From positions 1 through 29,106 of IMG/VR virus record IMGVR_UViG_3300017751_000145: 29,106 nucleotides of DNA. One strand, given 5' to 3'. Below, piece by piece: positions 11,822-20,055 of this stretch; positions within the stretch are counted from its first letter, which is position 1; each line of letters begins with the position of its first letter. Origin of the DNA: a virus. The notes under the pieces were generated by a model. That model was not told the origin of the DNA, made no database searches, and worked only from the letters and a program-made list of their open reading frames with translations. Position numbers and translations under genes: made by a program.

Positions 11822-14026
11822 ATGTATAAGGTAGTCCAAGATTGGATACCTAAAAGCGTTGTAACCAACAAGAATAGAAATAAGTCTTGGATATATGGTT
11901 ACAATCAACAGTACGATGTTATTATTATATCAAAGACCGGAGAGATAGGAGATGTAGTCGATATTGCATCACTTAAAATAGCTCTACCCAAAGAACCAAA
12001 AGAGTGTCTTCAAAGACACTCAGATAAAAAGAAACAGTATTGGGAAAGACAAGAGCTACCAAAACCTTTAAATAGAATATCATCCATCTTTCAGTGGAAT
12101 GAAATGCCATCTGACTTCAAGTCAAGATGGGTGGATTATATAGAAGCTGAGTTTGACAATAGAGAGCTTGGCTTTTGGTTTATGAATAATGGTAAACCAA
12201 CTTATATAACCGGAGCTCATTATATGTATTTGCAATGGACTAACATTGATGTTGGTTATCCTGAATACAGAGAAGCTAATAGATTATTATATATTTTTTG
12301 GGAAGCGTGTAAAGCAGACAAAAGAAGTTTCGGAATGATATATCTAAAAATTAGACGTTCAGGATTTTCTTTTATGTCTTCTTCAGAGTGTGTGAACACA
12401 GGTACTTTAGTTAAGGATTCTCGTGTAGGTATTTTATCTAAAACAGGAGCAGATGCTAAAAAAATGTTTACTGATAAAGTTGTTCCCATCAACAGTAGAC
12501 TTCCATTCTTTTTCAAACCTATAATGGATGGAATGGATAAACCTAAAACAGAGTTAGCTTACAGAGTACCTGCGTCAAAGATTACTAAAAAGAATATGTA
12601 TGATGTAGAAGATGATGAGATTCAAGGACTTGATACTACTATAGATTGGAAAAATACAGACGACAACAGTTATGATGGAGAGAAACTTTTGTTACTTGTA
12701 CACGATGAAAGTGGTAAATGGTTGAAACCAAATAACATCCTTAACAATTGGCGAGTTACAAAAACCTGTTTGCGTTTAGGTAGTAAGATTATTGGCAAAT
12801 GTATGATGGGGTCTACATCAAATGCGTTAAGCAAAGGTGGAGATAATTTTAAAAAACTATTTTACGATTCTGATATAACAAAACGAAACGCTAATGGTCA
12901 GACTAAAAGCGGTTTATATTCGCTATTCATTCCTATGGAATGGAATATGGAAGGATTCATTGACAGGTATGGAATGCCTGTTCTTGACAATCCTATTGAA
13001 CCCATTGAAGGAGTAGATGGAGAATACATAGACCAAAGTGCATTGAACTATTGGGAGAATGAAGTTGAGTCTTTAAGGAACGACCCTGATGCATTAAATG
13101 AATACTATAGACAATTCCCACGAACTGAGTCTCACGCTTTTAGAGATGAAAGTAAACAATCATTGTTTAATTTAACTAAGATATACCAACAGATAGATTA
13201 TAATGACGCAATGATTACAGAACAATATGTAACACGTGGTTCTTTTTCGTGGAAAAATGGAATCAAAGATACACAAGTAATTTTTTCTCCTGATAACAGG
13301 GGAAGGTTTTACATAACTTGGGTTCCAAATAAAAATTTACAAAACAACTATTACACTAAACACGGAGTTAGGTATCCGGGCAACGAACATATAGGTGCGT
13401 TTGGGTGTGACTCTTACGATATTAGTGGAACAGTTGGAGGTGTAGGTTCTAATGGAGCTTTACACGGATTAACTAAATTTAGTATGGAAGAGGCACCATC
13501 TAATGAGTTTTTTTTAGAATACATTGCAAGACCTCAAACGGCTGAGATATTTTTTGAAGACGTATTGATGGCTTGTGTATTTTACGGAATGCCTATATTA
13601 ATAGAGAATAACAAACCAAGATTACTATACCATTTTAAAAACAGAGGGTACAGAGGATTTGCTATGAACAGACCTGATAAGATATTTACTAAACTATCTA
13701 AAACAGAAAAAGAGTTAGGAGGGATACCAAACTCAAGTGAAGATGTAAAACAAGCTCACGCTGCTGCAATAGAATCATATATAGAAAATTTTGTAGGTTT
13801 AAGGTCTGATGAAGATATGAGTTCAATGGCTTTTAATAGAACCTTAGAAGATTGGGCAAAGTTTGATATTAGCAACAGAACTAAATATGATGCTTCTATA
13901 AGCTCAGGTTTAGCAGTAATGGCTTGTCAAAAGCACCTTTATCAACCTGAAAGAAAAGAGTCAAGAATTATGATTAACTTTGCAAGGTATAGTAATACAG
14001 GCAAAACAAGTCAGATAATTAGATGA
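11822..14026 (+). CDS. terL: Terminase large subunit (packaging ATPase/nuclease)
   Basis: The start is set at ATG 11822, one base after the upstream stop, giving 734 residues; an upstream in-frame start (11798) would overlap the previous gene. ATPase motifs: KIRRSGFSF (176-184, Walker A-type), LLLLVHDE (289-296, Walker B with catalytic Glu) and GSTSNALSKGG (330-340, coupling). RNase H-like nuclease motifs: GAFGCDSYD (525-533), ILIENN (592-597) and SSEDVKQAH (638-646), giving the expected Asp/Glu/Asp. FMNNGKPTYITGAHYMYLQW (120-139) is a conserved N-terminal feature in related marine phages. It drives DNA into the capsid through the portal encoded next, with an ATGA overlap. Palindrome copy 4 lies in codons 61-66. 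Confidence 0.93.
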   Translation: MYKVVQDWIPKSVVTNKNRNKSWIYGYNQQYDVIIISKTGEIGDVVDIASLKIALPKEPKECLQRHSDKKKQYWERQELPKPLNRISSIFQWNEMPSDFKSRWVDYIEAEFDNRELGFWFMNNGKPTYITGAHYMYLQWTNIDVGYPEYREANRLLYIFWEACKADKRSFGMIYLKIRRSGFSFMSSSECVNTGTLVKDSRVGILSKTGADAKKMFTDKVVPINSRLPFFFKPIMDGMDKPKTELAYRVPASKITKKNMYDVEDDEIQGLDTTIDWKNTDDNSYDGEKLLLLVHDESGKWLKPNNILNNWRVTKTCLRLGSKIIGKCMMGSTSNALSKGGDNFKKLFYDSDITKRNANGQTKSGLYSLFIPMEWNMEGFIDRYGMPVLDNPIEPIEGVDGEYIDQSALNYWENEVESLRNDPDALNEYYRQFPRTESHAFRDESKQSLFNLTKIYQQIDYNDAMITEQYVTRGSFSWKNGIKDTQVIFSPDNRGRFYITWVPNKNLQNNYYTKHGVRYPGNEHIGAFGCDSYDISGTVGGVGSNGALHGLTKFSMEEAPSNEFFLEYIARPQTAEIFFEDVLMACVFYGMPILIENNKPRLLYHFKNRGYRGFAMNRPDKIFTKLSKTEKELGGIPNSSEDVKQAHAAAIESYIENFVGLRSDEDMSSMAFNRTLEDWAKFDISNRTKYDASISSGLAVMACQKHLYQPERKESRIMINFARYSNTGKTSQIIR
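12004..12019. repeat. 16-bp palindrome, copy 4 of 5, inside terL (centre CA)
   Basis: GTGTCTTCAAAGACAC, extended by A.GAG/CTC to nine-base arms, lies over codons for ECLQRH (61-66). It begins at the third base of a codon, a different phase from the copy in groEL, so protein sequence does not explain the match. Confidence 0.9.
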
Positions 14027-16458
14027 AAGATATTAAAATAAACATTTCATCTGCAGGATTTCCAAGTCAATTTGTGTCAGATGCAGAAAAAGCTACTGAC
14101 GAGTATGGATTGATGATAGGTCAAGCTATTCAATATGAATGGTTTCGTAAAGACGGAAACGGTTGCAGATTCTATGACCAATGGCGAGAGTTTCATAGGT
14201 TAAGACTTTATGCAAGAGGCGAACAATCCATAAGAAAATATAAAGATGAATTAGCTATTGATGGCGATTTATCTTACTTAAACTTAGATTGGACTCCTGT
14301 TCCGGTAATTCCAAAGTTTGTTGATATTGTTGTCAACGGAATGGCAGACCGTTTATTTAAAGTAAAGGCATATGCACAAGATGCAATGTCTCAAGCCAAG
14401 CGTTCTAAGTATCAAGATATGATAGAAGGACAGATGGCAGCTAAAGACCAATTGGAAATTATTCAAAAGAAAAGTGGGTATGACCCATTTATAATGCCTT
14501 CAGAAGAACTTCCTAAAAGCGATGAAGAGCTTTCCCTGTATATGCAGTTAAACTATAAACCTGCAATTGAGATTGCTGAAGAAGAAGCAATCAATACTAT
14601 ATTAGATGAGAATCATTATATAGATTTAAGAAAAAGATTTGATTATGACCTTACCACATTAGGAATTGGTGTAGCTAAACATGAGTTCTTAAAAGGTTCA
14701 GGGGTTGAAGTTTCATATGTTGACCCTGCAAATATCGTTTACAGTTATACGGAGGACCCTCATTTTAAAGATTGTTTTTATTGGGGAGAAGTAAAAACTC
14801 TACCGATTACAGAGCTGCTTAAAATAGACCCTTCATTAACTACATCTGACTTAGAAGAAATATCTAAGTATAGTCAATCGTGGTATGACTATTACAATGT
14901 AGCACAGTTTTATGAGAATGATATTTTCTATAGAGATACTGTAACGCTTCTTTACTTTAATTATAAAACCACTCAAAAGATGGTTTATAAAAAGAAAGTA
15001 ATGGCTACAGGTGGTAATAAAGTTATTGAGAAAGATGATAGTTTTGACCCACCGGTTGAAGTAATGGAAGAGGGTAACTTTGAAAAGTTTGAAAAAACTA
15101 TTGACGTATGGTATGATGGGGTAATGGTAATGGGAACAAACATTGTTTTGAAGTGGGAACTTGCTAAGAATATGGTCAGACCAAAATCTACAAGCCAACA
15201 CGCTTTACCTAATTATGTAGCAGTTGCACCAAGAATGTACAAAGGTGTGTTAGAGTCTTTAGTAAGACGTATGATTCCATTTGCGGATTTAATACAAATG
15301 ACACACTTGAAGTTACAACAAGTTATTGCAAGAGTAGTTCCTGATGGAGTTTACATTGACGCAGACGGATTGAGTGAAGTTGACTTAGGAACCGGAGCTG
15401 CCTATAATCCTGAAGATGCATTAAGATTATATTTCCAAACCGGTAGTGTGATTGGCAGAAGCTATACTCAGGATGGAGATTACAATCAAGGTAAAACTCC
15501 TATTCAACAACTTACTTCAAACTCAGGTGCATCAAAAACACAAATGCTTATTACTAATTATAATCATTATTTGAATATGATTAGAACCGTAACAGGACTT
15601 AATGAAGCACGAGACGCAAGTACACCTGACCCTAACTCTTTAGTAGGTCTACAAAAACTTGCAGCATTAAATTCAAATGTAGCTACAAGACATATACTCG
15701 ATGGTAGCTTGTATATATTTAGAAGTTTAGCAGAAGCTCTTACTTATAGAGTAGCTGATATTTTAGAATATGCAGACTTTAAGGATGACTTTGCTAATAA
15801 AATTGGAAAGTATAATGTTTCATTATTAAATGAAATAACTGACCTATACATATATGACTTTGGTATATTCATTGAAGTAGCACCTGACGAAGAACAAAAA
15901 GCTCAACTTGAGCAAAACATTCAAATGGCATTGTCTAAACAAGATATTAATTTAGAAGACGCTATTGACATTAGAGAAATTAAAAATCTAAAACTTGCTA
16001 ATCAGTTGTTGAAATTAAAACGTCAACAAAAGAAAGATAGAGAAGAGCAGATGAAAATGCAGCAACAAGCAATGACTGCACAACAAAATCTAAAGTCTCA
16101 AGAGATGGCTGCACAATTAGCTATGAAGAAACAAGAGATGGAGCTTCAGGGTAAGATGCAGTTAAAACAAGCAGAGATTGCATTTGAAATCGAAAAGATG
16201 AATAATGAAGCTAAGTTAAAATCTCAATTAATGGCGGAAGAGTTTAATTACAATCAGCAGTTGAGAAACATTTCAGAAACTGCTTTACAACAGAGAGAAT
16301 CAGAAAGAGAAGGAGCAAAAGAAAAAAGAATCTCTCAACAAAACACACAACAGTCAAAATTAATTAATCAACGTAAAAACAATTTGCCACCTCAAGTATT
16401 TGAATCAAATGAGGATAGTTTAGACGGCTTCGATTTAGCCGAGTTTTCTCCAAGATAA
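14023..16458 (+). CDS. Portal protein, 811 aa
   Basis: It is placed between terL (four-base overlap) and the capsid genes. Large size, the N-terminal RFYDQWREFHRLRLYARGEQ (49-68) and VPVIPKFVDIVVNGMADRLF (93-112) match the portal type of crAss-like and related marine podoviruses. Portals form a dodecameric ring at one capsid vertex, where terminase docks and the tail joins. The C-terminal region (about 640-775) is a long Gln/Lys/Met-rich coiled coil, longer than the barrel seen in many portals; it may extend into the capsid or contact internal proteins. The final 30 residues are acidic. Function assignment is firm by position and moderate by sequence. Confidence 0.82.
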   Translation: MKDIKINISSAGFPSQFVSDAEKATDEYGLMIGQAIQYEWFRKDGNGCRFYDQWREFHRLRLYARGEQSIRKYKDELAIDGDLSYLNLDWTPVPVIPKFVDIVVNGMADRLFKVKAYAQDAMSQAKRSKYQDMIEGQMAAKDQLEIIQKKSGYDPFIMPSEELPKSDEELSLYMQLNYKPAIEIAEEEAINTILDENHYIDLRKRFDYDLTTLGIGVAKHEFLKGSGVEVSYVDPANIVYSYTEDPHFKDCFYWGEVKTLPITELLKIDPSLTTSDLEEISKYSQSWYDYYNVAQFYENDIFYRDTVTLLYFNYKTTQKMVYKKKVMATGGNKVIEKDDSFDPPVEVMEEGNFEKFEKTIDVWYDGVMVMGTNIVLKWELAKNMVRPKSTSQHALPNYVAVAPRMYKGVLESLVRRMIPFADLIQMTHLKLQQVIARVVPDGVYIDADGLSEVDLGTGAAYNPEDALRLYFQTGSVIGRSYTQDGDYNQGKTPIQQLTSNSGASKTQMLITNYNHYLNMIRTVTGLNEARDASTPDPNSLVGLQKLAALNSNVATRHILDGSLYIFRSLAEALTYRVADILEYADFKDDFANKIGKYNVSLLNEITDLYIYDFGIFIEVAPDEEQKAQLEQNIQMALSKQDINLEDAIDIREIKNLKLANQLLKLKRQQKKDREEQMKMQQQAMTAQQNLKSQEMAAQLAMKKQEMELQGKMQLKQAEIAFEIEKMNNEAKLKSQLMAEEFNYNQQLRNISETALQQRESEREGAKEKRISQQNTQQSKLINQRKNNLPPQVFESNEDSLDGFDLAEFSPR

Positions 16459-16486
16459 CTGAATAAAATGAACAAAAATTTATTAT

Positions 16487-16494
16487 TAACTTTG
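16487..16494 (+). promoter_or_regulatory. -7 promoter element for the scaffold/capsid pair
   Basis: TAACTTTG followed by TATAAA, ending 16 bases before ATG 16511, with the leader AAAATTAAATCAAATG shared with the 9897 gene. Confidence 0.7.
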
Positions 16495-16510
16495 TATAAA
16501 ATTAAATCAA

Positions 16511-17644
16511 ATGGAAATTAAAGTAAGAGCAGTTGAGGGAACTGAACAAAAATCCCAAGCAGAAATAGAAGCAAAACTATTAGAAGATGCCGAAGCTAAA
16601 AATGAGGCAACTAACGTGGAGAGAGTGGAAGTTAGCAACGAGAGTTCCACCCCCACAGAAAAGCAAGAAGGTGTACAGTCGGAAGACGAAGCACCAAAAG
16701 AAACAACTCAACCCTCAGAGTTAAAAGAGGAAGACGTTCTTTCATTTATTAAGAATAGATACGAAAGAGATTTTACATCGGTAGACCAACTGTTTGACCA
16801 AAAGGAATCAAACGAGGAACTACCCGAAGATGTAAAGGCTTATTTCGAATATAAAAAGACTACAGGTAGAGGAATGGATGATTATGTAAAACTTAATCGA
16901 GATTTTTCTACTATGGAGGAAGACCAACTTTTGTCTGAATATCTTATTTCAAGTGGCGAAGCTACAGATTTAGAAGATGTAGATGTCCTAATGGATGACT
17001 ACAGATTTGATGAAGAGCTTGACGAGCAAAAGGATATAAAGAAAATAAAGTTGGCAAAGAAAAAAGCTATTGCTAAAGCTAAAAAGTTTTTTACGGAGCA
17101 AAAGGAAATGTACAAACAACCCCTTGAGTCAAGTACGGTTGGAGTTTCTGAAGAGCAACAAAAAGAACTTGATAGCTATAAGCAGTATTTAGCTGAGGCT
17201 AAAAGCAACCAAGAGGAGTTGCAAAGAAGAAGAGATTGGTTCGTCAATAAGACGGATGAAGTATTTCAGGATTTCAAAGGTTTTGATTTCAATATAGGAG
17301 ATACTACTTTGACTTTCAATCCGGGCGAAGCTGATAAAATTAAGAGTGCTCAATTGGATACTAATTCTTTTATAAAGAAATATGTAGACGAAAAATCAGG
17401 ACTTGTTAATAATGTCAGTGGATACCACAAAGCGTTAGCCGTAGCAATGAATCCGGACAAATTTGCTTCGTTCTTTTATGAGCAAGGCAAAGCTGATGCA
17501 ACGGAAAGTGTAACACGTAAAATGAAGAATGTCGATATGACAGAACGTAAAGCACCGCAGTTGTCAAGCCGTAAGGATGGTTTGCAAATTAGGTCTATTT
17601 CCACAGCGAGTGGAAGAGGCTTAAAGATTAAAAGTAAAAAATAG
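16511..17644 (+). CDS. Scaffold protein candidate, 377 aa
   Basis: The protein is acidic and probably disordered in its first 75 residues (Glu/Ser/Thr/Pro-rich), then helical with coiled-coil segments (DEQKDIKKIKLAKKKAIAKA at about 171-190, and Gln/Glu-rich 210-245) and a basic C-terminus (RSISTASGRGLKIKSKK). An acidic, helical protein with a basic end, encoded directly before the major capsid protein, is the standard profile of a phage scaffold that guides capsid assembly and then leaves or is cut. No protease motif is seen. It has its own promoter at 16487 and shares a transcript with the capsid gene. Confidence 0.65.
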   Translation: MEIKVRAVEGTEQKSQAEIEAKLLEDAEAKNEATNVERVEVSNESSTPTEKQEGVQSEDEAPKETTQPSELKEEDVLSFIKNRYERDFTSVDQLFDQKESNEELPEDVKAYFEYKKTTGRGMDDYVKLNRDFSTMEEDQLLSEYLISSGEATDLEDVDVLMDDYRFDEELDEQKDIKKIKLAKKKAIAKAKKFFTEQKEMYKQPLESSTVGVSEEQQKELDSYKQYLAEAKSNQEELQRRRDWFVNKTDEVFQDFKGFDFNIGDTTLTFNPGEADKIKSAQLDTNSFIKKYVDEKSGLVNNVSGYHKALAVAMNPDKFASFFYEQGKADATESVTRKMKNVDMTERKAPQLSSRKDGLQIRSISTASGRGLKIKSKK

Positions 17645-17674
17645 TAAAGTTTAAAAATTTAAAAATTAGAAATT
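17645..17674 (+). promoter_or_regulatory. A/T-rich leader of the major capsid gene
   Basis: The gap holds a direct repeat of TTTAAAAA and ends TTAGAAATT before ATG. Similar endings precede the 6420 (TTAGAAGTT) and 5670 (ATAGAAATT) genes. In Bacteroidota, an A-rich, unstructured leader supports strong translation in place of a Shine-Dalgarno site. Confidence 0.5.
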
Positions 17675-19165
17675 ATGGCAGGTAATTTTACAGGTCCCGG
17701 TTTTGACCTTCAGCCATCCGCACAACAAGTGCCATTGGCAACAAACTACATCCAAAATTTCGACTTCTTGAATCAGTATCTTCCTGATACATATGAAAAA
17801 GAATTTGAAAGATATGGAAACAGAACGATTAGTTCGTTCTTGAGATTAGTAGGAGCAGAGCTTCCTTCTAATTCAGATTTAGTAAAATGGGCAGAGCAAG
17901 GTAGACTTCACGTGAAGTATTCAGAAGTTGGTTCGGCTGCAGCACAAGGTGCAGGAGAAGCAGTATTCCAAATTAATGACCCGGCTGCTCCGGCAAACAC
18001 GGTAACTACAGGACAGAATCCATTCTCAGCACAAGGCGGTATCGCACTTAGAGAAGGACAAACTGTTGTTGTACACCAAAATGACGGTTCAGGCGAGAAC
18101 AAAGGAATCGTAACTGATGTTGACTTAACTGTTTCTCCAATCACTGCGACTGTTGCTTTTTATGAAGCAGGTGGTCTTGTGACTGCAGGTACAGGTGCAG
18201 GTAACTCAGATGTAACTATCTTTATCTATGGTTCTGAATTTAAAAAAGGAACTGTTGGAATGGATGGTTCACTTGAGTCTGATGACTTCATTTTCGAAAA
18301 CTCTCCAATCATTATCAAAGATAAGTATGCAGTATCAGGTTCTGATATGGCACAAATTGGTTGGATTGAAGTTACAACTGAAAACGGAGCAACAGGATAC
18401 CTATGGTATATGAAGTCTGAGCACGAAACAAGATTGCGTTTCGATGACTATCTTGAAACTGCAATGGTAGAAGCAGTTCCTGCAGAAGCAGGTTCAGGTG
18501 CAGCTACTGCAGCGACAAACCCTAACTTTGGTAACAAAGGTTCAGAAGGTATTTTCTACACAGTTGGACAAAGAGGAAATCTTTGGACAGGTGGTGTGCC
18601 TGATGCATTAGCAGATTTTGATACTATTATCGGAAGGCTTGATGCTCAAGGTGCGATTGAAGAAAATGTTATTTTCTTGGATAGAGATTTCGGTTTTGCA
18701 ATTGACGATATGTTGGCTGCTCAAAACTCTTATGGTGCAGGTGGTACTTCTTTCGGATTGTTTGACAATGACGAAGAAATGGCACTTAACTTAGGATTCT
18801 CAGGATTCCGTAGAGGATATGACTTCTATAAGACTGATTGGAAATATCTAAACGACCCAACAATGAGAGGTGGTTTAGCAGTTGGAGCACCCGGTGTTGG
18901 TGGTTCAGGTGCAATCAACGGTCTTCTTGTTCCTGCAGGTTCTACATCTGTGTATGACCAAGTTCTTGGTAAAAATGCTAAGAGACCTTATCTACACGTA
19001 AGATATAGAGCTTCAGAAACTGAAGATAGACGTTATAAGACTTGGATTACAGGTTCTGCAGGTGGTGCAGCTACAAGTAGCTTAGATGCTATGGAGGTAC
19101 ACTTCCTATCAGAAAGATGTGTTTGTACAATGGGTGCAAACAACTTCGTACTGTTTGAAGATTAA
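17675..19165 (+). CDS. Major capsid protein, 496 aa
   Basis: It follows the scaffold candidate and has the length (about 490-500) of crAss-like capsid proteins, which have the HK97 fold. The N-terminus (FDFLNQYLPDTYEKEFERYG, 29-48, then ISSFLRLVGAELPSNSDLVK, 52-71) is helical and matches the capsid type I recall from related marine phages; the middle is Gly/Ala-rich beta structure; the end MEVHFLSERCVCTMGANNF closes the fold. Codons are regular and the leader strong, as expected for the most abundant protein. A terminator hairpin built on the 16-bp palindrome follows at 19181-19212. Confidence 0.85.
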   Translation: MAGNFTGPGFDLQPSAQQVPLATNYIQNFDFLNQYLPDTYEKEFERYGNRTISSFLRLVGAELPSNSDLVKWAEQGRLHVKYSEVGSAAAQGAGEAVFQINDPAAPANTVTTGQNPFSAQGGIALREGQTVVVHQNDGSGENKGIVTDVDLTVSPITATVAFYEAGGLVTAGTGAGNSDVTIFIYGSEFKKGTVGMDGSLESDDFIFENSPIIIKDKYAVSGSDMAQIGWIEVTTENGATGYLWYMKSEHETRLRFDDYLETAMVEAVPAEAGSGAATAATNPNFGNKGSEGIFYTVGQRGNLWTGGVPDALADFDTIIGRLDAQGAIEENVIFLDRDFGFAIDDMLAAQNSYGAGGTSFGLFDNDEEMALNLGFSGFRRGYDFYKTDWKYLNDPTMRGGLAVGAPGVGGSGAINGLLVPAGSTSVYDQVLGKNAKRPYLHVRYRASETEDRRYKTWITGSAGGAATSSLDAMEVHFLSERCVCTMGANNFVLFED

Positions 19166-19180
19166 TATGTTTTGAAAGGG

Positions 19181-19212
19181 GGAGTGTCTTTGAAGACACT
19201 CCTACCTTTTTT
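19181..19212 (+). terminator. Terminator/attenuator after the capsid gene, built on palindrome copy 5 (19184-19199)
   Basis: GGAGTGTCTT (19181-19190) and AAGACACTCC (19193-19202) form a 10-bp arm pair, followed by TACCTTTTTTA. The T-tract starts four bases after the stem, so termination may be partial. It would raise the ratio of capsid mRNA to downstream tail mRNA. The core is the same palindrome as in groEL and terL. Confidence 0.75.
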
Positions 19213-19238
19213 ATTGTTTAAAATCAAATTGAATAAAA

Positions 19239-19976
19239 ATGAAATTTGAATTAAAAGATAGAGTTTATAAACTCACAAGAGACCGAGCACCTTTATCGTG
19301 TATTATTCCTTCACGAAGCTCACGAAACGCAGCCTTATTACACTTTGATGAGGAGAAAGGAATTAACCGTGCAATAAGATATTCCATAAATCAAAAGAGT
19401 TGTTTTGAAGATGAACAAGACGGTAATGTTGTAGTTACCCCTGTTATCTTTGAAGATGGAATGTTACGTGTTCCAAAAAATAATCCCGTATTACAAGAAT
19501 TTTTACATTACCATCCTTTGAATGGTAGAAAGTTTGTAGAGGTAGATTATGGTAAAGACGCACAGGAAGAGGTTGACCAACTTAATGCAGAAGTAGACGC
19601 ATTGGTAGAAGCTAAATCTCTAAGCATAGAACAACTTGAAAACATAGGAAGAGTTGTCTTCACTAAAGATGTAAGTACAATGACTACATCTGAACTACGT
19701 AGAGACATCTTGGTTCTTGCAAAGAAAAATCCTGAAGCGTTTTTGAACTTAATTTCTGACCCAAAACTAAAATTACATTCTACTGTACAACAGTTTTTTG
19801 ACGCAAAACTTCTTTCATACAGAAACAAAAAGCGTGATGTATATTTTAACTTGGAAGGAAACAAAAAGAAATTAACTACAATTCCGTTTGGTGCTGACTC
19901 CATTGAGTATTTAGCAGATTGGTTTCAATCCGATGACGGTGTTGACACATTAGTTTTTTTAGAGAAACAATTGTAG
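19239..19976 (+). CDS. Conserved head/connector-region protein, 245 aa
   Basis: It starts 74 bases after the capsid gene, beyond the attenuator, and is followed by a strong terminator. The N-terminal half looks beta-rich and includes NPVLQEFLHYHPLNGRKFVE (about 87-106); the middle has a Gln/Leu/Asp coiled segment (QEEVDQLNAEVDALVEA) and the last 100 residues are mixed helix and strand. The LQ.FL..HPLNG..F pattern is familiar from other Bacteroidota phages in the same position, but no function is established. It is likely a virion or assembly protein. Confidence 0.7.
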   Translation: MKFELKDRVYKLTRDRAPLSCIIPSRSSRNAALLHFDEEKGINRAIRYSINQKSCFEDEQDGNVVVTPVIFEDGMLRVPKNNPVLQEFLHYHPLNGRKFVEVDYGKDAQEEVDQLNAEVDALVEAKSLSIEQLENIGRVVFTKDVSTMTTSELRRDILVLAKKNPEAFLNLISDPKLKLHSTVQQFFDAKLLSYRNKKRDVYFNLEGNKKKLTTIPFGADSIEYLADWFQSDDGVDTLVFLEKQL

Positions 19977-19997
19977 TGAATTAGTCTATTGTCAAGA

Positions 19998-20029
19998 AGG
20001 GGGGTTTAACGACCCCTCTTTTTTTTTGT
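19998..20029 (+). terminator. Intrinsic terminator before the connector genes
   Basis: AGGGG (19998-20002) pairs with CCCCT (20013-20017), with weaker extension, and a long T-tract follows (20019-20027). A promoter element begins two to four bases after it, so a complete transcription boundary lies here. Confidence 0.8.
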
Positions 20030-20030
20030 G

Positions 20031-20038
20031 TATCTTTG
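20031..20038 (+). promoter_or_regulatory. -7 promoter element for the tail/connector genes
   Basis: TATCTTTG followed by TAACAAAG, just after the terminator and 17 bases before ATG 20056. The T-rich terminator tail ending in TTTTG occupies the upstream region. Confidence 0.7.
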
Positions 20039-20055
20039 TAACAAAGTATTTACAG

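Noticed and set aside
14851-15201. A 116-codon open frame antisense to the portal gene
   Set aside because: A shadow of the portal reading frame with no promoter or recognisable domain.
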